Origin: JAGXOF01 sp046545575
GTDB taxonomy: Bacteria; Chloroflexota; Dehalococcoidia; SZUA-161; SpSt-899
Reading direction: 5' to 3'
Length of the DNA stretch: 40,881 nt
NCBI GenBank assembly: GCA_046545575.1
Contig: JBKGZM010000011.1
Coordinates: forward strand, 1-40,881
Shown here: one piece after another, positions 1-9,776 of the stretch
Numbering within the stretch: the stretch's first letter is position 1
How the letters are laid out: each line of letters begins with the position of its first letter
Translations under genes and position numbers: made by a program
Notes under the pieces: model-generated
Told to the model about the DNA's origin: nothing
Databases searched by the model: none
The model's input: only the letters and a program-made list of their open reading frames with translations

Positions 1-100
1 CCCAACATCTTCCACTACCTTTCCCCATGCTTCGGTCAGGTTTTTAATGATTTAATCATAAGGGTTTCGGTTAGATTTTAGATGATTCAAGTCGTGGCTA

Positions 101-129
101 TTGACAATCGGAATAATATGTTGTAGAAT
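101..129 (+). promoter_or_regulatory. Sigma-70 type promoter of rpoBC
   Basis: A perfect -35 box TTGACA (101-106) is followed after 17 bases by TAGAAT (124-129). Transcription would start near 136 and leave an untranslated leader of about 115 bases before the rpoB ATG at 251. Upstream of it (1-100) I see no gene, only a short palindrome (ATGATT at 47-52, AATCAT at 54-59). No rplJ-rplL genes lie immediately upstream, so rpoBC appears to have its own promoter here. Confidence 0.75.
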
Positions 130-250
130 ATTAGTTTGTGGTCAAGTGGACTGTACGTCCTCAACGTATTCCTTCTATTTTTGTCCTATTAATTGATCCA
201 TTATAGCTATCGTGCTAATTCATTCATCACATGTTGGAGGAGTATCTAGT

Positions 251-3200
251 ATGATCTCATCTGCTGTTTTGCCTAAATTTGCGCCTCATGCCCAAAGGCG
301 GTCGTTTGCAAGGATCCCGGAAGTTGTTGGTGTGCCGGACCTGATCCAGGTTCAACGTCATTCTTATGACTGGTTTCGGAGCGAGGGTCTGCGCGAACTG
401 TTTGATGAAATCTCCCCTATCCGTGATTACACCGGTACACGACTTGAGCTGTATTTCCTGGACCATGAGTTTGCAGAACCTGAGCATACAGAGGAGGAAT
501 GCCTGGAGCGTGACCTGACATGGTCCGCTCCCCTGAAGGTCAAGGCCAGGTTAATAGTGAAGGAAACAGGGGAAATCAAGGAACAGGCCCTTTACATGGG
601 CGATTTCCCGATCATGACTGATCGAGGGACCTTCGTCATTAACGGTGCGGAACGTGTCGTGGTGAACCAGCTGATACGTTCTCCTGGTGTTTACTTCACC
701 GTGGAGACTGATCCCGCAACGGGGCACAGGTTATGTTCCGCGCGGTTGATACCGGACCGAGGTGTCTGGGTCGAGTTTGATACTTCAAGCCAGGGGATAA
801 TACTGGCAAAGATTAATCGCAGACGAAAGATCCCCGTTACCACCCTCCTGCGAGCTCTGGGATATGGTAATGAAGAGGACCTCTTAGGTCTGTTTGCAGA
901 CCTCGAGGCGGAATCCTCCCAAACGTTTATTAAATCCACTATTGAGAGAGACCCCTCAGTGAGGAACGAAGAGGATGCTCTCATCGAAATGCATAAACGG
1001 TTAAGACCAGGGGAGCCCCCAACTGTGGACACCGCGCGCGGATTGATAAATGCGCTCTTTTTTGATCCTCGTCGCTATAGGCTGGGAAAGGGTGGACGCT
1101 ATAAATTGAATCAACGCCTGGGCCTGAACCAGCCGTTAGCACAGCAGTCGCTTACTCCGGAAGACATCGTGGCAGTTGTGCGACGCATGATCCTGGTAAA
1201 TAACGGTTTGGACACCGCTGATGACATAGATCACCTGAGCAATCGGCGAGTGCGAGCAGTGGGTGAGCTTCTACAAAGTCACCTCAAGATGGGCTTGCTC
1301 AGGATGGAGAGGACGGTCAGAGAGAGAATGAGCCTTCTTGACGCTTCCTCTGCTACCCCGAATGCCCTTGTCAATAACCGGGCGGTAAGCTCTACTGTCA
1401 AGGATTTCTTCGGTACCTCTCGCCTCTCCCAGTTTATGGATCAAACCAATCCGCTTGCAGAGTTAACCCATAAACGACGCCTTTCCTCCCTGGGTCCCGG
1501 TGGGTTTTCCAGGGACCGCGCTGGCTTTGAGGTCCGTGACGTCCATCATTCCCATTACGGCAGAATATGCCCTATTGAGACCCCGGAAGGCCGGAATATC
1601 GGTTTAATTACCTCTTTGGCCACGTATGCTCGGGTCAATGAGTACGGGTTTATCGAAACCCCTTATCGCCGAGTTATAAAAGAGCTGGACAATGATTCTC
1701 CTGACTTGCTGAATAGAACCATACGCGAGCCCGTATTTGACTCGCAGGAGCAGCTTATAGCCGATGCTGGTACGGTAGTCGATGAAGAATTGGTTCGAAA
1801 ACTTGCCGCTTTGCCTTCCTGCAAGATCGCGGTAAAACCCTTTGCCTCCTCAGAGGTGGTGTATCTGCCTGCGGACGAAGAAGATAAGTACATCGTAGCT
1901 CAGGCAAACGTGCGGATGGACGAGAAGGACCAGATACTTGATGAGAGGGTGGAGTCTCGCGATGGCAAGCGCTTCGTAGAGGAAAGGCCGGAACATGTTG
2001 ATTTCATGGATATATCCACTAACCAAACCATGAGTGTCAGCACCTCTCTTATCCCCTTCCTTGAAAACGATGACGCTAACCGGGCTTTGATGGGATCGAA
2101 TATGCAGCGGCAGTCGGTCCCGATTATCTTTCCTGAAAGCCCTACTGTAGGTACCGGAATGGAGCGTGAGGTGGCGCGTGACAGTGGTCAGGTGGTCCTT
2201 TCTCCGGTTGACGGCGAGATAGCATCTGCCACTGCAGAGGAGGTAACCCTCAAAGGGGATGATGGTAAAGAATACGTTTATCCGTTGAAGAAATTCGTTC
2301 GTAGCAACCAGGGGACATGCATCACGCAATATCCAAGGGTAAACAAAGGGGATCGTGTGAGTCAGGGACAGGTCCTTGTCGATGGCTCCTGCGCTGACAA
2401 TGGTGAACTGGCTCTGGGACAGAATGTCCTTTGCGCTTTCCTGAATTGGGAAGGATATACTTTTGAGGACGCGATAGTTATCTCGGAGAGGTTGGTTCAG
2501 GGGGATAAGTTTACCTCTATCCATATCGAGAAATACGAAGTTGAAGCGAGGGAAACAAAGCTGGGGCCCGAGGAAATCACCAGGGATATTCCCAATGTCA
2601 GTGAAACCAATCTGAGGAATTTGGATGAGTATGGCATTATCCGTATCGGCGCTGAGGTATCCTCAGGAGATATTTTGGTGGGGAAGATCACTCCCAAGGG
2701 AGAAAGGGTCCTCACTGCTGAGGAAAAGCTGCTACGAGCTATCTTCGGGGAAAAAGCCCGAGATGTCAAAGATACCTCGCTACGCCTGTCTCATGGTGAA
2801 TATGGCAAGGTAATAGGGGTTAAGATATTTTCTAGGGAAAACCGTGACCAGTTGGACCCCGGCGTCAGCAAGATGATCCGGGTGTTTGTGGCACAGAAGA
2901 GAAAGGTCTCGGAAGGTGACAAACTTGCCGGTCGGCATGGGAATAAGGGCGTTATCGCCAAAGTGCTTCCCGTAGAAGACATGCCGTATCTCCCTGATGG
3001 GCGACCTGTGGATGTGATACTTAGCCCGTTGGGTGTTCCTTCGCGAATGAACGTGGGACAATTGCTGGAAACCCATCTTGGTTGGTCTTCCCATGCCCTC
3101 GGGTTCAAGGCGCTAACGCCTGTCTTTAATGGAGCAGATGAACCGACAATTGAGGATGCTCTTGCCCAGGCCTGGTTCGTTCAGCGTGCGAGTGAAGACC

Positions 3201-3940
3201 ATAGCCTTGACAACAGCTTGAGCCAGGTAGAGCGCGCTAAAGAATGGCTTACCCAAAGAGGCTTTGATGGCAAGGCGATCTTTGATGATGAATCCAAAAA
3301 GGGTGAAGCTAAGCGTGTTTGTCTCAAGCTCTGGCTTGAGGAGCAGGGCGTGGACAATGCCTTGGACATGGATGACAAGACATTGGAACAGACCTCAAAG
3401 GAGCTTTCCTATAAGAACCGGGTAGCACCGCCAACTACCGGTAAGACGTCTCTTTACGATGGCCGCACTGGCGAGCTCTTTGGCTCAGCTGTAACAGTAG
3501 GTTATATGTACATAATGAAATTAGTCCACCTGGTGGAGGATAAGATCCATGCCCGGTCGACGGGGCCCTATTCTCTTGTTACTCAGCAACCTCTTGGAGG
3601 GAAAGCTCAATTCGGTGGCCAGAGATTCGGAGAGATGGAGGTTTGGGCACTTGAAGCATATGGAGCTGCCTTCAATTTGCAGGAGATGCTGACAATTAAG
3701 TCGGATGATGTTGTGGGGCGTGTGAAAACATACAGCCAAATCATAAAGGGAGAAGAGATTATCTCGCTAGGAGTGACAGAGTCATTTAAGGTTCTGGTTA
3801 AGGAGTTGCAGAGTCTGGGATTGGGTGTTGAGGTCATCTCTGAAGGGGAGAAGGAGGCTACACCTGTGCAGGATGTGTCTGAAAGTGTGCCGAGATTGGG
3901 GGTAAACTTAATGGGGATGGAAATAGAGGAGGGCGAGTAA
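251..3940 (+). CDS. rpoB: DNA-directed RNA polymerase subunit beta
   Basis: Beta subunit of the core RNA polymerase, which with beta' forms the catalytic cleft. At 1229 residues it has the usual bacterial length. The rifampicin-binding region begins at SQFMDQTNP (about residue 393). It carries Asp in MDQ, His in THKRR and the first Ser in LSSLG, the residues found in drug-sensitive enzymes. PIETPEGRNIGLI and GDKLAGRHGNKGVI are further family hallmarks. The reading frame is open from a GTG at 212, but GGAGG at 237-241 sits ten bases before the ATG at 251, so I start there. The stop overlaps the rpoC start by one base (TAATG), indicating translational coupling. Identification is certain; only the start is a judgement. 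Confidence 0.98.
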   Translation: MISSAVLPKFAPHAQRRSFARIPEVVGVPDLIQVQRHSYDWFRSEGLRELFDEISPIRDYTGTRLELYFLDHEFAEPEHTEEECLERDLTWSAPLKVKARLIVKETGEIKEQALYMGDFPIMTDRGTFVINGAERVVVNQLIRSPGVYFTVETDPATGHRLCSARLIPDRGVWVEFDTSSQGIILAKINRRRKIPVTTLLRALGYGNEEDLLGLFADLEAESSQTFIKSTIERDPSVRNEEDALIEMHKRLRPGEPPTVDTARGLINALFFDPRRYRLGKGGRYKLNQRLGLNQPLAQQSLTPEDIVAVVRRMILVNNGLDTADDIDHLSNRRVRAVGELLQSHLKMGLLRMERTVRERMSLLDASSATPNALVNNRAVSSTVKDFFGTSRLSQFMDQTNPLAELTHKRRLSSLGPGGFSRDRAGFEVRDVHHSHYGRICPIETPEGRNIGLITSLATYARVNEYGFIETPYRRVIKELDNDSPDLLNRTIREPVFDSQEQLIADAGTVVDEELVRKLAALPSCKIAVKPFASSEVVYLPADEEDKYIVAQANVRMDEKDQILDERVESRDGKRFVEERPEHVDFMDISTNQTMSVSTSLIPFLENDDANRALMGSNMQRQSVPIIFPESPTVGTGMEREVARDSGQVVLSPVDGEIASATAEEVTLKGDDGKEYVYPLKKFVRSNQGTCITQYPRVNKGDRVSQGQVLVDGSCADNGELALGQNVLCAFLNWEGYTFEDAIVISERLVQGDKFTSIHIEKYEVEARETKLGPEEITRDIPNVSETNLRNLDEYGIIRIGAEVSSGDILVGKITPKGERVLTAEEKLLRAIFGEKARDVKDTSLRLSHGEYGKVIGVKIFSRENRDQLDPGVSKMIRVFVAQKRKVSEGDKLAGRHGNKGVIAKVLPVEDMPYLPDGRPVDVILSPLGVPSRMNVGQLLETHLGWSSHALGFKALTPVFNGADEPTIEDALAQAWFVQRASEDHSLDNSLSQVERAKEWLTQRGFDGKAIFDDESKKGEAKRVCLKLWLEEQGVDNALDMDDKTLEQTSKELSYKNRVAPPTTGKTSLYDGRTGELFGSAVTVGYMYIMKLVHLVEDKIHARSTGPYSLVTQQPLGGKAQFGGQRFGEMEVWALEAYGAAFNLQEMLTIKSDDVVGRVKTYSQIIKGEEIISLGVTESFKVLVKELQSLGLGVEVISEGEKEATPVQDVSESVPRLGVNLMGMEIEEGE

Positions 3941-6900
3941 TGCTGCAATTCAACGATTTCAGCAGTCTGAGACTATGCCTTGCCTCACCTGAGCAGATAC
4001 GAAGTTGGTCATACGGCGAGGTAACTAAGCCGGAGACAATCAATTACCGCACCTTAAAACCGGAGAAGGACGGACTTTTCTGTGAGCGCATATTCGGTCC
4101 GACCAAAGACTACGAATGCAGTTGTGGTAAATACAAGAAGGCAAGATATAAGGGGCATGTCTGCGAGAAGTGCGGTGTGGAAGTGGCTCATTCCTCAGTG
4201 CGTAGAGAACGCATGGGGCATATTGAACTCGCTGCGCCGGTAGCCCATATCTGGTTCATAAAAGTAACCCCAAGCCGTCTTGGTCTTCTCCTTGATCTCT
4301 CGCCGAAGAAATTGGAGCAGGTGATTTATTTCGCCAAATTCCTTGTTACCCATGTTGACGAAGAAGCCCGACAGAAGGCCATCAATGAACTCCGTGATGA
4401 ACTGGAGTTCCAGTCGATACAGGAGAACGAACCATCAAATGGGGAGACGGAGAAGGAACTATTGTCTCCGGAGGTGGAGGAAGAAGGCGGCGAGTCACAG
4501 GATCAAATCATAGCCAGGACCAAGGAGTTGGAGGGACTAAAGCCGCTGAAGCTGCTCGGGATAAACGAATATCATGAGTTGAGGAGTCGATGGGGGGAAA
4601 TCTTTCAAGCGGGAATGGGGGCCGAGGCAATTCTGGAGTTTGTGAAACAGATGGATCTGGAAAAGCTACACGAAGATCTTGCAGAGGAAGTTGCGGCTAG
4701 CTCCGGGCAAAACCAGAGGAAAGCGATAAAGCGATTGCGGGTCGTTGAGTCATTCCGAAAGCAAGGGACCAAGCCTGAATGGATGATTCTCACCGTCCTC
4801 CCTGTCATGCCGCCGGAACTCAGGCCAATGGTTCAGCTTGATGGAGGAAGATTCGCTACAAGCGATATCAACGACCTTTATCGCAGGGTAATAAACAGGA
4901 ATAATCGCCTCAAGAGGCTTATGGAGATGGGCACTCCTGAGGTAATTATTCGCAACGAGAAACGTATGCTTCAAGAGGCGGTCGATTCCCTGCTTGATAA
5001 CGGACGTCGTGGGCAACCGGTATCCAGCAGCAGCGGACATGCTCTAAAGTCCCTGTCTGATACCATAAGAGGAAAGCAGGGACATTTCCGTCAAAACCTG
5101 TTGGGCAAACGTGTTGACTATAGCGGGCGCTCAGTTATCGTAGCGGGGCCCAGCTTGAAACCTCACCAGTGTGGTTTGCCGAAACGCATGGCATTGGAGT
5201 TATTCAAACCGTTTGTCATGCGCCGCCTGATAGAGAGAGGGCTGGCGCACAATGTCAGGAATGCCAAGCGAGCTGTCGAACAAGGAAAGGCTGAAGTGTG
5301 GGACATCGTGGAAGAGGTGGTCAAGGACCATCCGATATTGCTGAATCGTGCTCCAACCTTGCATCGGTTAGGGATTCAGGCTTTTCAACCTGTTTTAATC
5401 GACAGCAGTGCCATTCAGGTTCACCCGTTGGTGTGCGCTGGGTTCAACGCTGATTTCGATGGTGACCAGATGGCAGTCCATGTGCCTTTGTCAAAGCCCG
5501 CCATTGAGGAAGCCAGAACGGTAATGCTGAGCAGCAACAATCTGCTCTTGCCAAGCTCAGGGGAGCCTGTGGTAACCCCTACCAGGGAGATAATTCTTGG
5601 CTGTTATTATTTGACCTCGGCGAAGCCAGGAGCAAAAGGTGAGGGAAAACGCTTCACCGATTTTGATGATGCCAAGCTGGCTTATGATATGGGAGTGATC
5701 GATTTGACGGCGGAGATAGAGGTCCAGAGCCAGAATGGAGATGGGCGGTTTAAGACCACTGTCGGACGTATTATCTTCAATGAGGCGGTCCCGGAGGAGT
5801 TTGGCTTCTACAATCAACTGGTGGATAAGAAGGAACTAAAACAGCTCACAACTGAGTGCTGTTGGCGTCTGGGTAATGAAGTTGCCGCTACCATGATCGA
5901 TGACATCAAGCATTTGGGGTTTGAATACTCGACTAGGTCCGGCTTGACTATGGCTGTGAGCGACCTTGAAATTCCAGATGAAAAGACAAGTATCATAGAA
6001 CGCGCTGATAACGAGGTAAGGGCCATTGAGGAGCAGTTTGAAGATGGCCTCATGACAGAGGATGAACGCTATCAGAGCGTGGTAGAGGTCTGGAGCAAAA
6101 CTACTGAGGAAGTAACAGAAAGTCTGGAGAACTCGATGGACCGTGAGGGCTCGCTTTACATGATGGCTAATTCCGGAGCTCGAGGTAGTATCGATCAGGT
6201 CAGGCAGATGGCCGGAATGCGGGGTTTGATGAGTGATCCCTCCGGTCAGATCATAGAATTGCCTATCAGGGCTAGCTTCCGCGAGGGCCTTTCTGTATTG
6301 GAGTACTTCATTTCCACACATGGTGCTCGCAAGGGACTGGCTGATACTGCCCTGCGGACCTCCGATAGTGGCTACCTGACGAGAAGGCTCATTGATGTAG
6401 CACAACAGGTTATGGTCAAGGAGGAGGACTGCGGCACCGAAGAAGGGATATGGGTTAGAGAACCGAAGGATAAAGGCCTCCTTCCCTCTATGTTCGAGAG
6501 GCTTGTGTCGCGAATTGCCGCCCGCCCGGTTGTTCATCCGGAGACGGGTGAGATGATTGTCGATCGCAATGAGGGAATCGACGCAGAGAAGGCATCTAGA
6601 ATAGTAAAGGCCGGGATTGACGAGGTCTGTGTCAGGTCTCCTTTGACCTGCAAGGCGCGCCTTGGGATATGCCAACGCTGTTATGGCATAGACCTCGCGT
6701 CTGGGCATATGGCGGAGATGGATAATGCTGTGGGCATTATCGCTGCCCAGAGTATCGGTGAGCCTGGTACGCAGCTCACGATGAGGACTTTCCACACAGG
6801 TGGTGTGGCTGCAGGGGGAGATATCACCAGTGGCCTCCCTCGTGTTGAGGAATTATTTGAAGCCCGGCACCCCAAGGGACAGGCAGCCATCTCTGAAATA

Positions 6901-7797
6901 GATGGTGTTGTGGAAATTACGGAATCTGAAGGCGGATGGAAGATCAAGGTTGTAAACACCGAGAGCCGCCATGATGACTATTCCCTGCCTCAGGGATACA
7001 AAGTGATGGTGGATGATGGTCAAGTAGTGGAGTCGGGGCAAGTCCTGGCTGTGCCTTCAAGCGGGGAAGAAATGAAAGAGTCTGGCTCGTCGATTATAAG
7101 CCAACCCGAAGGGAAAGTCGAGATTCAAGAAGGCCAGATCTCTGTCTGGTATCAACAGACGGAGGACTGGGAGCATGTGGTGCCTCCCGCGGTGTCTTTC
7201 CTGGTGAAAAGCGGTGATCAGGTGAAAGCCGGGGACCAACTTACAGAGGGAGCCCTGAATCCTCCAGATATTTTGCGGATTAAAGGGGTGGATGCAGTCC
7301 AGCGTTACCTGGTAGACGCGGTCCAAAAGGTTTACAGAAATCAAGGAGTAAATATCCACGATAAGCATATAGAGGTCATCGTCAGCAGGATGCTGCGCAA
7401 GGTTCTCATTGATGCTTCCGGTGACACTGGGTTATTGCCTGGAGATTTAATCGACTGGGTTGGTTTTGGGGAAGTGAATGCGAACGTGTTAGCCGAGGGT
7501 GGGGAACCGGCTATAGCACATCCGGTGCTGCTGGGGATAACAAGAGCTTCCCTGAGCACTCCCAGCTTCTTGGCTGCGGCCTCGTTCCAGGAGACTACCA
7601 GGGTTCTGACACAAGCCGCGATTTCCGGAAGTGTCGACCACTTGCTCGGATTGAAGGAAAACGTCATTATCGGAAAGCTTATTCCTGCTCGGAGCAAGGT
7701 AACGAAGGAGATGTTGGCGGAGCAAGAGAGGCTGCTGGAGGAATCAAAGCATCCCCCAGCTCTCGAAGATGGCAGATCTTTGCCAGCTTACAGTTGA
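3940..7797 (+). CDS. rpoC: DNA-directed RNA polymerase subunit beta'
   Basis: Beta' subunit, carrying the active-site magnesium. The catalytic NADFDGD motif lies at residues 503-509 (Asp 505, 507 and 509). The N-terminal zinc site is Cys 60, 62, 75 and 78, and the second zinc site is Cys 897, 904, 911 and 914, so both are intact. Between about residues 150 and 195 there is an acidic, low-complexity stretch (ENEPSNGETEKELLSPEVEE) in a part of the protein that varies between phyla. At 1285 residues it is somewhat longer than the Bacillus protein. It is translationally coupled to rpoB, with GGAGGGCGAG just before the start codon. A long open frame on the opposite strand (5836-6795) is a codon-usage shadow. 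Confidence 0.98.
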   Translation: MLQFNDFSSLRLCLASPEQIRSWSYGEVTKPETINYRTLKPEKDGLFCERIFGPTKDYECSCGKYKKARYKGHVCEKCGVEVAHSSVRRERMGHIELAAPVAHIWFIKVTPSRLGLLLDLSPKKLEQVIYFAKFLVTHVDEEARQKAINELRDELEFQSIQENEPSNGETEKELLSPEVEEEGGESQDQIIARTKELEGLKPLKLLGINEYHELRSRWGEIFQAGMGAEAILEFVKQMDLEKLHEDLAEEVAASSGQNQRKAIKRLRVVESFRKQGTKPEWMILTVLPVMPPELRPMVQLDGGRFATSDINDLYRRVINRNNRLKRLMEMGTPEVIIRNEKRMLQEAVDSLLDNGRRGQPVSSSSGHALKSLSDTIRGKQGHFRQNLLGKRVDYSGRSVIVAGPSLKPHQCGLPKRMALELFKPFVMRRLIERGLAHNVRNAKRAVEQGKAEVWDIVEEVVKDHPILLNRAPTLHRLGIQAFQPVLIDSSAIQVHPLVCAGFNADFDGDQMAVHVPLSKPAIEEARTVMLSSNNLLLPSSGEPVVTPTREIILGCYYLTSAKPGAKGEGKRFTDFDDAKLAYDMGVIDLTAEIEVQSQNGDGRFKTTVGRIIFNEAVPEEFGFYNQLVDKKELKQLTTECCWRLGNEVAATMIDDIKHLGFEYSTRSGLTMAVSDLEIPDEKTSIIERADNEVRAIEEQFEDGLMTEDERYQSVVEVWSKTTEEVTESLENSMDREGSLYMMANSGARGSIDQVRQMAGMRGLMSDPSGQIIELPIRASFREGLSVLEYFISTHGARKGLADTALRTSDSGYLTRRLIDVAQQVMVKEEDCGTEEGIWVREPKDKGLLPSMFERLVSRIAARPVVHPETGEMIVDRNEGIDAEKASRIVKAGIDEVCVRSPLTCKARLGICQRCYGIDLASGHMAEMDNAVGIIAAQSIGEPGTQLTMRTFHTGGVAAGGDITSGLPRVEELFEARHPKGQAAISEIDGVVEITESEGGWKIKVVNTESRHDDYSLPQGYKVMVDDGQVVESGQVLAVPSSGEEMKESGSSIISQPEGKVEIQEGQISVWYQQTEDWEHVVPPAVSFLVKSGDQVKAGDQLTEGALNPPDILRIKGVDAVQRYLVDAVQKVYRNQGVNIHDKHIEVIVSRMLRKVLIDASGDTGLLPGDLIDWVGFGEVNANVLAEGGEPAIAHPVLLGITRASLSTPSFLAAASFQETTRVLTQAAISGSVDHLLGLKENVIIGKLIPARSKVTKEMLAEQERLLEESKHPPALEDGRSLPAYS

Positions 7798-7892
7798 TGG
7801 GAGATGGGGGGAACGTCGTTGGAAAATATGGGCCATAGGTAGAGGCTTCAGCCAAAATTGGCAGGTATGGAAACCTATCCTACGTGAAAAAA

Positions 7893-7920
7893 CATCCGCC
7901 TTTGGCGGATGGTTTTTTCT
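7893..7920. terminator. Bidirectional intrinsic terminator between rpoC and cimA
   Basis: CATCCGCC (7893-7900), loop TTT, GGCGGATG (7904-7911) form a perfect 8-bp stem. It is followed by a T run on the plus strand (7913-7918) and flanked by an A run on the left (7887-7892), which reads as a T run on the minus strand. It can therefore end both rpoBC and the convergent cimA, whose stop codon is at 7933. Confidence 0.9.
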
Positions 7921-7932
7921 GGATTTTCTGGG

Positions 7933-9528
7933 TCATGATTCCGTTTTTGTATTCTGCAAAAGCCAATATTCCATGCTATCTGCCAGGGCGATCCAGCTTG
8001 CCTCGATAATATTGGTCGAGGCACCGACAGTATGCCATTCCCGCTCTCCATCGGTGGATTCTATGAGAACCCGTACCTTGGCCTCTGTGCCCTCAGTTTC
8101 TTCCAGTATACGGACTTTATAATCGGTTAGCTTAATTACACTCAATTTGGGGTAAAACTGGATCAAAGCCTTACGTAATGCCTTATCGAGGGCGTTTACA
8201 GGGCCGTTGCCCTCGGCAGCAGTGTGATATACGTTCTGGCTTATCCTTACCTTCACCATAGCCTCGCAAAGCATTTCTCCGTCGTTGATTGTTGGAAGGC
8301 GCCGATTATTCTCTACTACCACCATGAAGTCGACCAGCTCAAACGGTGAAGTATAGTGTGGTTGTGCCCGGTGCAACATAAGGTTAAATGAGGCATCTGC
8401 ATCGTCGTACTTGAATCCTTGGTTTTCCAGGTCTTTTAACTGTTTCAGGATTTGACGGGTTTGAGCGTTACCTGCTGCAAGGTCCAATCCCATCTCCCGT
8501 GCTTTGTGTGTTATCGTGTTCACCCCTGAGAGTTCGGAGACGACAAAGCGGTTGCTGTTGCCGACAAGTGAGGGATCAATGTGTTGATAGCTATCTTCTG
8601 CCCTGGTCATTGCTGCGATGTGCATGCCTCCTTTGTGACCGAAGGCACTGGCGCCAACATAAGGGAGATGAGAATCCAAGGCAAGGTTAGCTATTTCACT
8701 GACATAATGGGAAACGTCAGTGAGCTTGGCGAGTTGCTCTGATCTCACGCAGTCAATCCCCATTTTGAGTTTGAGTGTAGGAATGATAGAGCAGAGGTTG
8801 GCATTCCCGCAACGCTCTCCATATCCGTTAATCGTTCCTTGGACCTGACTGACTCCTGCTTGTACTGCGGCCAGAGTATTTGCCACTGCCAGCTCCATGT
8901 CATTATGGGCGTGGATTCCTAACGGACTGTTGACTCTGTTTTTTACCCGGTCCACGATTGCCGAGACCTCGCCAGGCATAGTGCCGCCGTTGGTATCGCA
9001 AAGCACAAGGCAGTCAGCCCCACCATCAGCAGCAACCTCGATTGTGCGAAATGCGTACTCGGGGTCCTTTTTATATCCATCGAAGAAATGTTCAGCATCG
9101 AAGAATACAGTTATCCCTTTCGATTTCAGATACCGAACGGAATCCTCGATCATTGCCAGATTTTCGTCCCGGTCTATCTTGAGAACATTTGTCACCTGCT
9201 CTGCTGATCCTTTGCCTACCAGCGTGACTATGCCGAAGTTCGCATTTACTAAGCCGTGAATGTTGGAGTCATTTTCTACGTTTGTGTGTGCGTGGCGGGT
9301 ACTCCCAAAAGCCACAAGGGTGGAATTTGACAGCGCAATGTCTCGTGCTTGACTGAAGAACTCAGTGTCCTTTGGGCTGGAACCCGGCCACCCACCTTCA
9401 ATCAGGTGAATTCCCAACTCATCCAGCTTCTTGGTGATCTTGATCTTGTCCTCCACTGAGAAAGAAATCCCTTCCCGCTGGGCACCATCACGCAGTGTTG
9501 TATCGTAAAGCTGGACATCCGTTTGCAT
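7933..9528 (-). CDS. cimA: (R)-citramalate synthase, isoleucine biosynthesis
   Basis: DRE-TIM metallolyase of the 2-isopropylmalate synthase superfamily. It condenses pyruvate with acetyl-CoA to citramalate, the first step of the threonine-independent route to 2-oxobutanoate and isoleucine. Visible are the N-terminal YDTTLRDGAQREG motif, the metal-binding HAHND, and GERCGNANL, followed by a C-terminal LeuA-dimer type regulatory domain. The 531 residues match the CimA branch typical of Chloroflexota, deltaproteobacteria and cyanobacteria. The frame opens at a TTG at 9543, but GGAGGAGAGG lies directly before the ATG at 9528, which I take as the start. leuD and leuB, whose products can act on the following intermediates, lie about 23 kb away. 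A homocitrate or isopropylmalate synthase is less likely but cannot be excluded without a tree. Confidence 0.9.
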   Translation of the reverse strand: MQTDVQLYDTTLRDGAQREGISFSVEDKIKITKKLDELGIHLIEGGWPGSSPKDTEFFSQARDIALSNSTLVAFGSTRHAHTNVENDSNIHGLVNANFGIVTLVGKGSAEQVTNVLKIDRDENLAMIEDSVRYLKSKGITVFFDAEHFFDGYKKDPEYAFRTIEVAADGGADCLVLCDTNGGTMPGEVSAIVDRVKNRVNSPLGIHAHNDMELAVANTLAAVQAGVSQVQGTINGYGERCGNANLCSIIPTLKLKMGIDCVRSEQLAKLTDVSHYVSEIANLALDSHLPYVGASAFGHKGGMHIAAMTRAEDSYQHIDPSLVGNSNRFVVSELSGVNTITHKAREMGLDLAAGNAQTRQILKQLKDLENQGFKYDDADASFNLMLHRAQPHYTSPFELVDFMVVVENNRRLPTINDGEMLCEAMVKVRISQNVYHTAAEGNGPVNALDKALRKALIQFYPKLSVIKLTDYKVRILEETEGTEAKVRVLIESTDGEREWHTVGASTNIIEASWIALADSMEYWLLQNTKTES

Positions 9529-9546
9529 TCCTCTCCTCCACAATTT

Positions 9547-9575
9547 AGAGTATATCAGTAATGGATGCTTGTCAA
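9547..9575 (-). promoter_or_regulatory. Promoter of cimA
   Basis: On the minus strand TTGACA (9570-9575) is followed after 17 bases by TACTCT (9547-9552); an overlapping TATACT gives a 15-base spacer. The predicted transcription start lies near 9540, leaving a leader of only about 12 bases made up mostly of the Shine-Dalgarno sequence. There is no room for a T-box or an attenuator in front of cimA. Confidence 0.6.
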
Positions 9576-9714
9576 CGAATCGACAGAGGATTTGCGCACT
9601 TGTGTGTTGATTATCTACGTGAAGGGTTCCTCTCAGGAGCGATTTATGTGATAATATGTGAGTAGTTCACAAGTAGCCTATGGGAGGTTTGCAAATATAA
9701 TAAATAATGTGGTA

Positions 9715-9744
9715 TTGACAATGCATGGGCAAAAATGGTAGAAA
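9715..9744 (+). promoter_or_regulatory. Possible promoter of yihY-htrA
   Basis: TTGACA (9715-9720), an 18-base spacer and TAGAAA (9739-9744) lie 33 bases before the ATG at 9777. The -10 box is weak. Between this and the cimA promoter (9576-9714) I see no gene. Confidence 0.45.
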
Positions 9745-9776
9745 GGCAGAAACAGAGGTGAGGATTCAGGTAGAAG

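Noticed and set aside
5836..6795. A 319-codon open frame antisense to rpoC
   Set aside because: It lies wholly opposite a certain, conserved rpoC region, has no family resemblance and no good ribosome binding site; a codon-usage shadow. The same applies to antisense frames at 1850-2524 (rpoB), 12806-13582 (ileS) and 29957-30667 (atpH/atpA).
7769..8122. A plus-strand frame running from the rpoC end across the terminator into cimA
   Set aside because: It crosses the intrinsic terminator and lies antisense to cimA; no family resemblance.
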